Shown here: positions 28,404 to 36,521 of the stretch, in pieces
How positions within the stretch are numbered: the first letter of the stretch is position 1
Layout of the letters: each line of letters begins with the position of its first letter
Assembly: GCF_900258035.1 (NCBI RefSeq)
Contig: NZ_OGTP01000006.1
Coordinates: 124,001 to 188,000 of the forward strand
Origin: Caballeronia novacaledonica
Lineage (GTDB): Bacteria > Pseudomonadota > Gammaproteobacteria > Burkholderiales > Burkholderiaceae
DNA: 64,000 nucleotides
Direction: 5' to 3'
Notes under the pieces: generated by a model
Database searches by the model: none
Told to the model about the DNA's origin: nothing
What the model saw: the letters and a program-made list of their open reading frames with translations, nothing else
Position numbers and translations under genes: made by a program

Positions 28404-28434
28404 CGAATCGGACCGTAGAATAGTCCGCGATTCG
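28404..28434 (+). promoter_or_regulatory. tldD promoter with overlapping dyad
   Basis: A TAGAAT hexamer (28416-28421) lies in the loop of an imperfect inverted repeat: CGAATC-GGAC (28404-28413) against GTCC-GC-GATTCG (28423-28434), with a two-base bulge. It may be the tldD -10 box under an operator, or a chance hairpin. Confidence 0.35.
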
Positions 28435-28481
28435 TCTGAAATATATATCGAACTCGTCACAGAACACGCAATAGGCACCGC

Positions 28482-29948
28482 ATGAACATCATCGAACCCG
28501 GCATTCGTAATCTCGTCACGGCGAAGGACGTTTTGCTCACGCCCTACGGTCTCGACGAAGGGCTGATCACTCGCACGCTCGCGGAAATCTTCACGCATCG
28601 TGTCGATTACGCGGACCTCTATTTCCAGTCCACGCGCAGCGAAGCGTGGAGTCTCGAAGAAGGCATCGTCAAATCGGGTAGTTTCAGCATCGATCAGGGC
28701 GTCGGCGTGCGCGCCGTGTCGGGCGAGCGCACGGCGTTCGCCTATTCGGACGACCTCTCGCCCGAGTCGATCCGCCAGGCCGCGATCGCGACGCGCGCCA
28801 TCGCCAAAGCCGGCGGCGGCAAGCACAAGGTCAAGCCGGCGAGCACGCTCACGGGCGTGTCCGGGCGCGATCTGTATCTGCCCTCCGATCCGCTGCATTC
28901 GCTCGATGCGAACGCCAAGGTGAAACTGCTCGAGCGTGTCGAACAGATGGCGCGCGGCAAGGATCCGCGCATCACGCAGGTCATGGCCGGTCTCGCCGGC
29001 GAGTACGACGTCGTGCTCGTCGCGCGCAGCGACGGCGCGCTCGCGGCAGACGTGCGCCCGCTCGTGCGCGTGTCGGTGACGGTGATCGCCGAGCAGAACG
29101 GGCGACGCGAAATCGGCACGGGCGGCGGCGGCGGACGCTTCGACTATGGCTATTTCACCGACGACATCCTGAACAAATACGTCAACGATGCCGTGCACGC
29201 CGCGCTCGTCAATCTCGAAGCGCGCCCTGCTCCGGCGGGCGCGATGACCGTCGTGCTCGGGCCGGGCTGGCCGGGCGTGCTGCTGCACGAGGCGGTCGGA
29301 CACGGGCTGGAGGGCGATTTCAACCGCAAGGGATCGTCGGCGTTCGCGGGGATGATCGGCGAGCAGGTGGCGGCGAAGGGCGTCACCGTGGTCGATGACG
29401 GCACGCTGCCGAATCGGCGCGGCTCGCTCAACATCGACGACGAAGGCAACCCGACACAATGCACGACGCTGATCGAGGACGGCATTCTGAAGGGCTACAT
29501 CCAGGATTCGCTCAACGCGCGCCTGATGAAAATGCCGGTGACGGGCAACGCGCGCCGCGAGTCGTACGCCGCGCTGCCGATGCCGCGCATGACGAACACG
29601 TACATGCTCAACGGCGACAAGGATCCGCAGGAAATTCTCGCGTCGGTGAAGAACGGCTTGTACGCGGTGAATTTCGGCGGCGGTCAGGTCGATATCACCA
29701 ACGGCAAGTTCGTGTTTTCGGCTTCCGAGGCGTACATGATCGAGAACGGCAAGATCACGTATCCGGTGAAGGGCGCGACGCTGATCGGCAGCGGACCGGA
29801 ATCGCTCAAGTACGTGACGATGATCGGCAACGACATGTCGCTCGACAGCGGCGTCGGCGTGTGCGGCAAGGAAGGCCAGAGCGTGCCGGTGGGCGTCGGT
29901 CAACCGACGTTGCGCATCGAGAAGATGACGGTCGGCGGGACGGTGTGA
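28482..29948 (+). CDS. tldD: Metalloprotease TldD
   Basis: 488 residues of the TldD/PmbA family. The TldD-specific zinc motif HExxxH is present as [11 protein letters not shown] (H269). TldD pairs with TldE/PmbA to degrade unfolded peptides, mature microcins and antitoxins; no pmbA copy is in this window. The C-terminal [18 protein letters not shown] and [21 protein letters not shown] blocks are strongly conserved. It is preceded by a probable own promoter and followed by three consecutive hairpins. Confidence 0.96.
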   Translation: MNIIEPGIRNLVTAKDVLLTPYGLDEGLITRTLAEIFTHRVDYADLYFQSTRSEAWSLEEGIVKSGSFSIDQGVGVRAVSGERTAFAYSDDLSPESIRQAAIATRAIAKAGGGKHKVKPASTLTGVSGRDLYLPSDPLHSLDANAKVKLLERVEQMARGKDPRITQVMAGLAGEYDVVLVARSDGALAADVRPLVRVSVTVIAEQNGRREIGTGGGGGRFDYGYFTDDILNKYVNDAVHAALVNLEARPAPAGAMTVVLGPGWPGVLLHEAVGHGLEGDFNRKGSSAFAGMIGEQVAAKGVTVVDDGTLPNRRGSLNIDDEGNPTQCTTLIEDGILKGYIQDSLNARLMKMPVTGNARRESYAALPMPRMTNTYMLNGDKDPQEILASVKNGLYAVNFGGGQVDITNGKFVFSASEAYMIENGKITYPVKGATLIGSGPESLKYVTMIGNDMSLDSGVGVCGKEGQSVPVGVGQPTLRIEKMTVGGTV

Positions 29949-29953
29949 TTTTT

Positions 29954-30021
29954 ATGCGGCTTTTCCGCATCGGATGCGTTTGTTTGCGGCCTGGCCGCAT
30001 CGTCCGGTGCGGATTGTCCGC
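29954..30021 (+). terminator. Three tandem GCGG/CCGC hairpins after tldD
   Basis: ATGCGG-CTTTT-CCGCAT (29954-29970), TGCGG-CCTGG-CCGCA (29985-29999) and GCGGA-TTG-TCCGC (30009-30021) are perfect stems spaced about 28 and 17 bases apart, starting five bases after the tldD stop. None is followed by a good U-run (the third has GTTTTCG). They probably terminate tldD transcription together, insulating the attenuated aroG promoter. Confidence 0.55.
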
Positions 30022-30039
30022 GTTTTCGCAGATGCAGGG

Positions 30040-30068
30040 TTGTCAGCGCCGTACGTTTGAGGTTATAA
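30040..30068 (+). promoter_or_regulatory. Sigma-70 promoter of the aroG leader
   Basis: TTGTCA (30040-30045), 17-base spacer, TTATAA (30063-30068; or TATAAA at 30064 with 18). Transcription would start near 30075, about 32 bases before the leader-peptide ATG. This is one of the clearest vegetative promoters in the window. Confidence 0.65.
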
Positions 30069-30106
30069 AAGCAGTCACAACTTTTCTGACGCGCCTTCGA
30101 TCCAAC

Positions 30107-30187
30107 ATGTCCGCCAAGTTTTATTTTTATTTTTTTTGGCATCTCAAGCCGCTGGCGGATCGAGAGGGTGAGTCGTACACAGGTTGA
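30107..30187 (+). CDS. aroG leader peptide, 26 residues, rich in Phe/Tyr/Trp
   Basis: Frame from ATG 30107 to TGA 30187. Residues 5-11 are FYFYFFW, seven aromatic residues in a row (four Phe, two Tyr, one Trp), and Tyr24 follows. The coding DNA for this block is almost all T and A, in a genome that favours G/C. It precedes a Rho-independent terminator and a DAHP synthase gene, so it is most simply an attenuation leader whose translation stalls when aromatic aminoacyl-tRNA is scarce. No strong Shine-Dalgarno is visible, a weakness. Confidence 0.8.
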   Translation: MSAKFYFYFFWHLKPLADREGESYTG

Positions 30188-30228
30188 ACAAACCGAATTC
30201 CCGAAAAAACCGCCAGCGAGTCTGGCGG
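30110..30228 (+). promoter_or_regulatory. Transcription attenuator of aroG (mutually exclusive hairpins)
   Basis: Four complementary segments are present. Segment 1 TCCGCCA (30110-30116) pairs with segment 2 TGGCGGA (30153-30159), enclosing the aromatic codons. Segment 2 CGCTGGCGG (30150-30158) pairs over nine bases with segment 3 CCGCCAGCG (30210-30218), the antiterminator. Segment 3 CCGCCAG (30210-30216) pairs with segment 4 CTGGCGG (30222-30228), the terminator. A ribosome stalled at codons 5-11 would cover segment 1 and free segment 2 for the antiterminator. This is the classic trp/phe layout. Confidence 0.8.
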
Positions 30229-30236
30229 TTTTTTTT
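30204..30236 (+). terminator. Rho-independent terminator in the aroG leader
   Basis: AAAACCGCCAG and CTGGCGGTTTT form an 11-bp stem around CGAGT, followed by an unbroken eight-T run (30229-30236). It lies 43 bases before the aroG ATG and is the regulated stop of the attenuator. Confidence 0.92.
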
Positions 30237-30278
30237 CGTCTCATAGTTTGATTAGAACGCTGCCGTTGGAGAACCGAC

Positions 30279-31352
30279 ATGCCCCCGCACAATACCGATG
30301 ATGTTCGTATCCGCGAGTTGAAAGAGCTGACCCCGCCCGCGCATCTGATCCGCGAATTTCCCTGCGCCGAGCCCGTTTCGGAACTGATCTACAACGCGCG
30401 ACAGTCGATGCATCGCATTCTTCACGGGATGGATGACCGGTTGATCGTCATCATCGGGCCGTGCTCGATTCATGATCCTCGTGCCGCGATGGAGTACGCG
30501 GGGCGGTTGATCGAGCAGCGGAAACGGTTCGCGGGCGAGCTGGAAATCGTGATGCGCGTGTATTTCGAAAAGCCGCGCACGACGGTGGGCTGGAAGGGGT
30601 TGATCAACGATCCGTATATGGATAACAGCTTCAAGATCAATGACGGGTTGAGGGCCGCGCGGGAGTTGCTCATGCATATCAATGAGCTTGGCTTGCCGGC
30701 CGGAACCGAATATCTCGACATGATTAGTCCGCAGTACATCGCCGATCTGATTTCGTGGGGGGCGATTGGGGCGCGGACTACGGAATCTCAAGTGCATCGC
30801 GAATTGGCGTCCGGTTTGTCTTGTCCCGTCGGATTCAAGAATGGCACGGATGGGAATGTGAAAATCGCCGTCGATGCGATCAAGGCGGCGTCGCAGCCGC
30901 ATCATTTTCTTTCCGTCACCAAGGGCGGACACTCGGCGATTGTTTCGACCGCAGGAAATGAGGATTGCCACATCATTTTGCGCGGCGGGAAAGCGCCTAA
31001 TTACGATGCGGCGAGTGTCGATGCTGCTTGTAGCGATATCGGCAAGGCTGGATTAGCCGCTCGTCTTATGATCGATGCGAGTCACGCCAATAGCTCGAAG
31101 AAGCATGAAAATCAGATTCCGGTTTGTGAGGATATCGGCAAGCAACTCGCTGGCGGAGATGAGCGGATTGTGGGGGTGATGGTGGAGTCGCATCTCGTGG
31201 CTGGGCGGCAGGATTTGAAGGAAGGGTGTGAACTCACGTACGGCCAAAGCGTTACCGATGCTTGTATTGGGTGGGAGGAGAGTGTTGGGGTGCTTGAACG
31301 CCTGTCAACATCTGTCATCCAGCGAAGAATTGCCAGAGGTCGAGGCAACTGA
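30279..31352 (+). CDS. aroG: 3-deoxy-7-phosphoheptulonate synthase, class I (DAHP synthase)
   Basis: Condenses phosphoenolpyruvate and erythrose-4-phosphate, the first committed step to chorismate. The 357-residue protein shows the AroF/G/H-type motifs IGPCSIHDPRAA, MRVYFEKPRTTVGWKG, GARTTESQ, GFKNGTDG and IDASHANSSKKH. GGAGAA lies five bases before the ATG. Which aromatic amino acid inhibits the enzyme cannot be decided by eye; Phe- and Tyr-type isoenzymes are similar. Codon use in its second half (AGA, CTT, ATT, TCA, ACA) is visibly less G/C-biased than in neighbouring genes. Expression is probably set by the upstream attenuator. Confidence 0.95.
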   Translation: MPPHNTDDVRIRELKELTPPAHLIREFPCAEPVSELIYNARQSMHRILHGMDDRLIVIIGPCSIHDPRAAMEYAGRLIEQRKRFAGELEIVMRVYFEKPRTTVGWKGLINDPYMDNSFKINDGLRAARELLMHINELGLPAGTEYLDMISPQYIADLISWGAIGARTTESQVHRELASGLSCPVGFKNGTDGNVKIAVDAIKAASQPHHFLSVTKGGHSAIVSTAGNEDCHIILRGGKAPNYDAASVDAACSDIGKAGLAARLMIDASHANSSKKHENQIPVCEDIGKQLAGGDERIVGVMVESHLVAGRQDLKEGCELTYGQSVTDACIGWEESVGVLERLSTSVIQRRIARGRGN

Positions 31353-31532
31353 AGCACCGCGTTCCACTTGCCACTCGCGCCCGAAAATCTGACCTCCTTC
31401 ACCGAGGTAAGTTACGGGCGCGTCCCTCAACGTCTTCCAGTAGTGCGCTTAATCGATAAATATAAAACGCCGTATAAACTGATTGCAGCGATACGATTTT
31501 CGCGCCGTGAACACGATATATAACTAATCACG

Positions 31533-32093
31533 TTATAGGGATCGTCGGGCATGATTCCATAGCGTATCCGCGCCGCCGTCGGCGCGATTGAGAATGCGCG
31601 CCAACACAAACATCAAATCCGACAACCGATTCACATACCTCCGCGGCGCCTCATTAACCCCGGCATTTTCAACACGCCCCAACGCCACAATCGCCCGCTC
31701 CGCTCTTCGACAAACCGTCCGTGCCACATGCGCCAAAGCCGCCGCCCTCGACCCGCCCGGCAAAATGAATTCGCTCAAAGGCGGCAATGTCGCGTTGTAC
31801 TCTTCCAGCCAGGCATCCAATTGCGCAAGATGAGAAGTCTGAATCATCGAATGCCCGGGAATCGACAATTCGCCACCCAGATCGAACAAATCGTTCTGAA
31901 TTTGCGTCAGCGCGTCCCGCACATCCGAAGGCATCGGCTCACAAAGCAGCACGCCGATGCAGGAATTCAATTCATCGACATCTCCGATTGCGGCAATACG
32001 CGCATCGTCCTTCGGCACGCGGCTTCCATCGCCCAAACCTGTGGTTCCATCGTCGCCGGTACGCGTGGCGATTTTGCTTAAGCGGTGACCCAT
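31533..32093 (-). CDS. PduO-type cob(I)alamin adenosyltransferase
   Basis: 186 residues. The N-terminal ATP-binding loop TRTGDDGTTGLGDGSRVPKD and the later CRRAERAIVAL and RRYVNRLSDLMFVLAR helices are those of PduO/MMAB adenosyltransferases, which form adenosylcobalamin as a trimer, rather than of the CobA/BtuR family. It makes the coenzyme for B12-dependent mutases. It is divergent from the D-lactate dehydrogenase-like gene. The region between its stop and aroG (31353-31532) is AT-richer than average and contains no gene that I can support. Confidence 0.92.
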   Translation of the reverse strand: MGHRLSKIATRTGDDGTTGLGDGSRVPKDDARIAAIGDVDELNSCIGVLLCEPMPSDVRDALTQIQNDLFDLGGELSIPGHSMIQTSHLAQLDAWLEEYNATLPPLSEFILPGGSRAAALAHVARTVCRRAERAIVALGRVENAGVNEAPRRYVNRLSDLMFVLARILNRADGGADTLWNHARRSL

Positions 32094-32285
32094 CGCAGAC
32101 TCCCTGAAAAACCCATTATAGGCACGCCCCCGCGCCCCAAACCCGCCCCGCCGACCTTCCCCCCGACGGCGTAAAATGAGATAAACACCGTACGAAACTC
32201 GCGCCGATCGCGGATGAAGCATCGCAAAACCCGCAACGCCAAGCGCGAAACCAGAACACAAATCCGCACCGCCCGGAGACACTTT

Positions 32286-33704
32286 GTGAACCACCCCACC
32301 GAACACCAGGCGCTCCAAAAACGCCCCTTCCCCGCCGCACTTCTCGAAGCACTGAAGCAGCAATTCGCCGACCGCGTCTCGACATCGCAAGCAGTCCGGG
32401 AACACCACGGCCGCGACGAATCGCCGTTCGATCCGCAACTCCCCGACGCCGTCGTCTTCGCGCGCAGCACCGACGAGGTGCAGGCCATCGTAAAACTCTG
32501 CGCGCAACACGACGTCCCGATCATCCCCTACGGCAACGGCTCCTCGCTCGAAGGCCATCTGCTCGCGATCCAGGGCGGCGTCTCCATCGACCTGTCCGAG
32601 ATGAATCAGGTCGTCTCGATCAACGCCGAAGACCTCACGGTGACGGTGCAACCCGGCATCTCCCGCAAGCAACTGAACGAAGCGCTCAAGGACACCGGCC
32701 TCTTCTTCCCGATCGATCCGGGCGCGGACGCGAGCATCGGCGGCATGTCCGCGACGCGCGCCTCCGGCACCAACGCCGTGCGCTACGGCACGATGCGCGA
32801 AAACGTCCTCGGCCTCACCGTCGTGCTCGCCGACGGCCGCATCATCAAAACCGGCACGCGCGCGCGCAAATCGTCGGCGGGCTACGACCTCACGCGTCTG
32901 TTCGTCGGCTCGGAAGGCACGCTCGGCGTCATCACCGAAATCACCGTGCGTCTCTATCCGCAACCCGAAGCGATTTCGGCGGCCGTGTGCGCATTTCCGT
33001 CGATGGGCGACGCCGTGCGCGCCGTCATCGAAACCATTCAGATGGGCGTGCCGATCGCGCGCGTCGAGTTCGTCGACAAGCTCGCCGTGCGCGCGATCAA
33101 CCGTCATTCGAATCTGACGCTGCGCGAATCGCCGATGCTGTTCTTCGAATTCCACGGCACCGAATCCGGCGTGAAGGAACAGGCGCAGACCGTGCAGGAG
33201 ATCGTCGCGGAGAACCACGGCGAGGACTTCGAATGGGCGACGCGCCCCGAAGACCGCAGCCGTCTCTGGAACGCGCGCCACTCGGCCTACTTCGCGATGC
33301 TGCAACTGAAGCCCGGCTGCCGCGCCGTCACCACCGATGTCTGCGTGCCGATCTCGCGTCTCGCCGAATGCGTCGAGGAAACGGAAAAGGATCTGCGAGG
33401 CTCGTATTTGCCGAGCCCGATCGTCGGTCACGTCGGCGACGGCAATTTCCACGTCGCGATGCTGCTCGATCCCGCCAGGCCCGAAGAACTGGAAGAAGCG
33501 GAGCGCATCAACCGGCGCATCGTCGGACGCGCGCTCGCGATGGGCGGCACCTGCACCGGCGAACACGGCGTCGGGCTGCACAAGATGGGCTTTCTGGTCG
33601 AAGAGCACGGCGAGGACGCCGTCGCGACGATGCGCGCCATCAAACAGGCGCTCGATCCGAAGAACCTGATGAACCCGGGGAAAATCTTCACTTTCGAAGG
33701 CTGA
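32286..33704 (+). CDS. FAD-linked oxidase, D-lactate dehydrogenase (cytochrome)-like
   Basis: 472 residues of the VAO/GlcD superfamily. It has an N-terminal PCMH FAD-binding domain (~45-225, IIPYGNGSSLEGH, DPGADASIGGMSATRASGTNAVRYGTM given here only in part), and a C-terminal FAD-oxidase domain with GHVGDGNFHVAM and CTGEHGVGLHKM. Closest known families are D-lactate dehydrogenases of the Dld1/LDHD type; D-2-hydroxyglutarate dehydrogenase is a less likely option. The GTG at 32286 has GGAGA six bases upstream, so the longer in-frame start is rejected. It precedes glcD by 66 bases. Confidence 0.85.
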   Translation: MNHPTEHQALQKRPFPAALLEALKQQFADRVSTSQAVREHHGRDESPFDPQLPDAVVFARSTDEVQAIVKLCAQHDVPIIPYGNGSSLEGHLLAIQGGVSIDLSEMNQVVSINAEDLTVTVQPGISRKQLNEALKDTGLFFPIDPGADASIGGMSATRASGTNAVRYGTMRENVLGLTVVLADGRIIKTGTRARKSSAGYDLTRLFVGSEGTLGVITEITVRLYPQPEAISAAVCAFPSMGDAVRAVIETIQMGVPIARVEFVDKLAVRAINRHSNLTLRESPMLFFEFHGTESGVKEQAQTVQEIVAENHGEDFEWATRPEDRSRLWNARHSAYFAMLQLKPGCRAVTTDVCVPISRLAECVEETEKDLRGSYLPSPIVGHVGDGNFHVAMLLDPARPEELEEAERINRRIVGRALAMGGTCTGEHGVGLHKMGFLVEEHGEDAVATMRAIKQALDPKNLMNPGKIFTFEG

Positions 33705-33770
33705 CGAAGTCGCGCAAGATGCACAGGTGACATAAGCGCCAAGACCGCGCAGGCATCAAAAGGAGGAGAC

Positions 33771-35315
33771 GTGAACGCACCCGACGAGCTCAAGGCCGAG
33801 CAGATGTCGCCCAATCTGCCGCACGAGGACGCGCCCGAACTGAGCGAAGATCAGCTCGCCGCGCGTCAGCGTGAAGTCGTGCAGGCGCTGATGGCCGTGC
33901 TGCCCACGCACTGTCTGCTCTTTCGCGACGAAGACACCGCCGCGTACGAATGCGATGGCCTCGCCGCGTACCGGCGTCTGCCGCTCGCGGTCGCGCTGCC
34001 GGAAACCGAGGCGCAAGTGCAGCGCGTCGTGCAGATCTGCGCGCGCCTTTCCATTCCGATCGTTCCGCGCGGCGCGGGCACCGGCCTCTCCGGCGGCGCA
34101 ATGCCGATTCGCCACGGCATCGTGTTGTCGCTTGCGCGCTTTCGCAAGATCGTCGAAGTCGATCCGTATGCGCGCACCGCGACCGTGCAGCCGGGCGTAC
34201 GCAATCTCGCCATTTCGGAAGCGGCCGCGCCCTATGGTTTGTACTACGCGCCCGATCCGTCGTCGCAGATCGCGTGCACGATCGGCGGCAATGTCTCCGA
34301 AAACTCCGGCGGCGTGCACTGCCTGAAATACGGCCTCACGGTCCACAACGTCCTGCGCGTGCGCGCGGTGACGATGGACGGCGATGTCGTCGAGTTCGGC
34401 TCGCTCGGCCCCGACGCGCCCGGTCTCGATCTGCTCGCGGTGCTGATCGGCAGCGAAGGCATGTTCGCGATCGTCACCGAGATCACCGTCAAGCTGATCC
34501 CGAAGCCGCAAACCGCGCAGGTCATCATGGCGAGCTTCGACGATGTCGTGAAAGGCGGCAACGCCGTCGCGGCGATCATCGCGGCGGGCATCATCCCGGC
34601 CGGCCTCGAAATGATGGACAAACCCGCGACGCGCGCCGTCGAAGAGTTCGTCAACGCGGGCTACGATCTCGACGCCGCCGCGATCCTGCTGTGCGAATCC
34701 GACGGCACGCACGACGAAGTCGCCGAGGAAATCGTCCGCATGACGGCCGTGCTGCGCGAGCACGGCGCGTCGCGTATCCAGATTTCGCGTTCCGAAGCCG
34801 AGCGGCTGAAATTCTGGTCGGGCCGCAAGAACGCGTTCCCGGCGGCGGGCCGCATTTCGCCGGACTATTACTGCATGGACGGCACCGTGCCGCGCCGCGC
34901 GATCGGGCCGCTGCTCAAGCGTATCGAAGAGATGGAGAAGAAGTACGCGCTGCGCTGCATCAACGTGTTCCACGCCGGCGACGGCAACATGCACCCGCTG
35001 ATTCTCTTCAACGGCAACGATCTCGACGAATGGCATCGCGCGGAGGCCTTCGGCTGCGACATCCTGGAATGCTGCGTCGAGCTGGGCGGCACGGTGACGG
35101 GCGAGCATGGCGTGGGCATCGAGAAGATCAATTCGATGTGCGTGCAGTTTTCGCCGGAAGAGCGCGACGCGTTCTTCGCGGTCAAGCGCGCGTTCGATCC
35201 GCCGGGCCTGCTCAACCCCGACAAGGGCATCCCGACACGTGCGCGCTGCGCCGAGTACGGCAAGATGCATGTTCGCGGCGGGCTGCTGCCGCATCCCGAG
35301 TTGCCGCGCTTTTAG
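33771..35315 (+). CDS. glcD: Glycolate oxidase subunit GlcD
   Basis: FAD-binding catalytic subunit of glycolate oxidase, which oxidises glycolate (and D-lactate) to glyoxylate and passes electrons to the respiratory chain. The 514-residue protein has the PCMH core (VPRGAGTGLSGGA, DPSSQIACTIGGNVSENSGG) and the C-terminal FHAGDGNMHPL and TGEHGVGIEKI motifs. The GTG start follows an excellent AGGAGGAG site. Its order glcD-glcE-glcF on one strand is complete; neither the regulator glcC nor glcG/glcB is in view. Confidence 0.95.
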   Translation: MNAPDELKAEQMSPNLPHEDAPELSEDQLAARQREVVQALMAVLPTHCLLFRDEDTAAYECDGLAAYRRLPLAVALPETEAQVQRVVQICARLSIPIVPRGAGTGLSGGAMPIRHGIVLSLARFRKIVEVDPYARTATVQPGVRNLAISEAAAPYGLYYAPDPSSQIACTIGGNVSENSGGVHCLKYGLTVHNVLRVRAVTMDGDVVEFGSLGPDAPGLDLLAVLIGSEGMFAIVTEITVKLIPKPQTAQVIMASFDDVVKGGNAVAAIIAAGIIPAGLEMMDKPATRAVEEFVNAGYDLDAAAILLCESDGTHDEVAEEIVRMTAVLREHGASRIQISRSEAERLKFWSGRKNAFPAAGRISPDYYCMDGTVPRRAIGPLLKRIEEMEKKYALRCINVFHAGDGNMHPLILFNGNDLDEWHRAEAFGCDILECCVELGGTVTGEHGVGIEKINSMCVQFSPEERDAFFAVKRAFDPPGLLNPDKGIPTRARCAEYGKMHVRGGLLPHPELPRF

Positions 35316-35424
35316 GCGACGGATCGCGTTCCGCTATCCACGTTTCACCCGGTATTGCGCCGTTAAGCGACCGGTACAATCGACCGGACAGCCCAACAGA
35401 AATCGAAAGGCAAGCGGAACACGC

Positions 35425-36513
35425 ATGGAACAGGACGACATCGTCGCCGGCTGGTCGGAGAGAATCGCCCGGGCCACGGAAACCGGCACGCCGCAGCGCA
35501 TTCGCGGCGGCGGCACGAAGGACTGGTACGGCCAGACGCTCCAGGGAGAAATCCTCGACACGCGCGCGCATCGCGGCATCATCGCTTACGATCCGGCGGA
35601 ACTCGTCATCACCGCGAAGAGCGGCACGCCGCTCGCCGAGATCGAAGCCGCGCTGAGAGCGCACAACCAGATGTTGCCGTTCGAGCCGCCGCACTTCGGG
35701 CGCAACGCGACGCTGGGCGGCTGCATCGCCGCGGGGCTCGCGGGCCCGCGCCGCGCATGGACCGGCGCGCCGCGCGATTTCGTGCTCGGCGCGGTGGTCA
35801 TGAACGGGCACGGACAAGTGCTGCATTTCGGCGGGCAAGTGGTGAAGAACGTCGCCGGCTATGACGTGGCGCGTCTGCTCGCGGGATCGCTCGGCACGCT
35901 CGGGCTGATTCTCGAACTGTCGATCAAGGTGCTGCCGCGCCCCGTCGCCGAAGCCACGCTCAAGTTCGACATGCACGCCACCGACGGCGTGCGCAAGCTC
36001 AACGAATGGGGCGGCCATCCGTTGCCGATCTGCGGCAGCGCGTGGCGCGACGGCACGCTGGCGCTCCGTCTCGCGGGCGCGGAGACGGCCGTGAAGACGG
36101 CGCGCAACACGCTCGGCGGCGAGGTCGTCGATGCGGTCGAAGCCGATCGTTTCTGGATCGGGCTGCGCGAACAGACGGACCCGTTCTTCGCGGTGATCGA
36201 GCCGCGCTCGGCGCTGTGGCGGCTCGCGTTGCCGTCGATCGCGGAGCCGCTGCATCTGCCGGGCGCGCAACTGATGGAATGGGGCGGCGCGCAGCGCTGG
36301 TGGATCACCGACACCGATCCGCAGACCGTGCGCATCAGCGCAAAGCAGGCGGGCGGACACGCGACGATTTTCCGCGCGGGCTCCGCCTACGATCGCAATG
36401 CGGGCGTGTTCACGCCGCTGCCCGCGCCGCTGATGAAGATTCATCGTGGATTGAAAGCCGCATTCGATCCGGCGCGCATCTTCAATCGCGCGCGTTTGTA
36501 TCCCGACTTCTAG
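35425..36513 (+). CDS. glcE: Glycolate oxidase subunit GlcE
   Basis: FAD-binding subunit of glycolate oxidase, 362 residues. The PCMH-like N-terminal half contains IRGGGTKDWYG, FEPPHFGRNATLGGCIAAGLAGPRR and GQVVKNVAGYDVARLLAGSLG in overlapping shorter conserved blocks, matching GlcE rather than the larger GlcD. The C terminus ends with IFNRARLYPDF. A TACAAT box (35375-35380) flanked by the direct repeat CGACCGG lies in the 109-base gap after glcD, so internal transcription is possible. glcF begins 8 bases downstream. Confidence 0.93.
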   Translation: MEQDDIVAGWSERIARATETGTPQRIRGGGTKDWYGQTLQGEILDTRAHRGIIAYDPAELVITAKSGTPLAEIEAALRAHNQMLPFEPPHFGRNATLGGCIAAGLAGPRRAWTGAPRDFVLGAVVMNGHGQVLHFGGQVVKNVAGYDVARLLAGSLGTLGLILELSIKVLPRPVAEATLKFDMHATDGVRKLNEWGGHPLPICGSAWRDGTLALRLAGAETAVKTARNTLGGEVVDAVEADRFWIGLREQTDPFFAVIEPRSALWRLALPSIAEPLHLPGAQLMEWGGAQRWWITDTDPQTVRISAKQAGGHATIFRAGSAYDRNAGVFTPLPAPLMKIHRGLKAAFDPARIFNRARLYPDF

Positions 36514-36521
36514 GCGCTTCG

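Noticed and set aside
29459-30106. Plus-strand frame running from inside tldD into the aroG leader
   Set aside because: It is an alternative frame of tldD; only its last 26 codons, from ATG 30107, have a promoter and biological sense as the leader peptide.
31353-31532. AT-rich gap between aroG and the adenosyltransferase as a mobile-element scar
   Set aside because: No terminal repeats, transposase fragment or target duplication could be seen.
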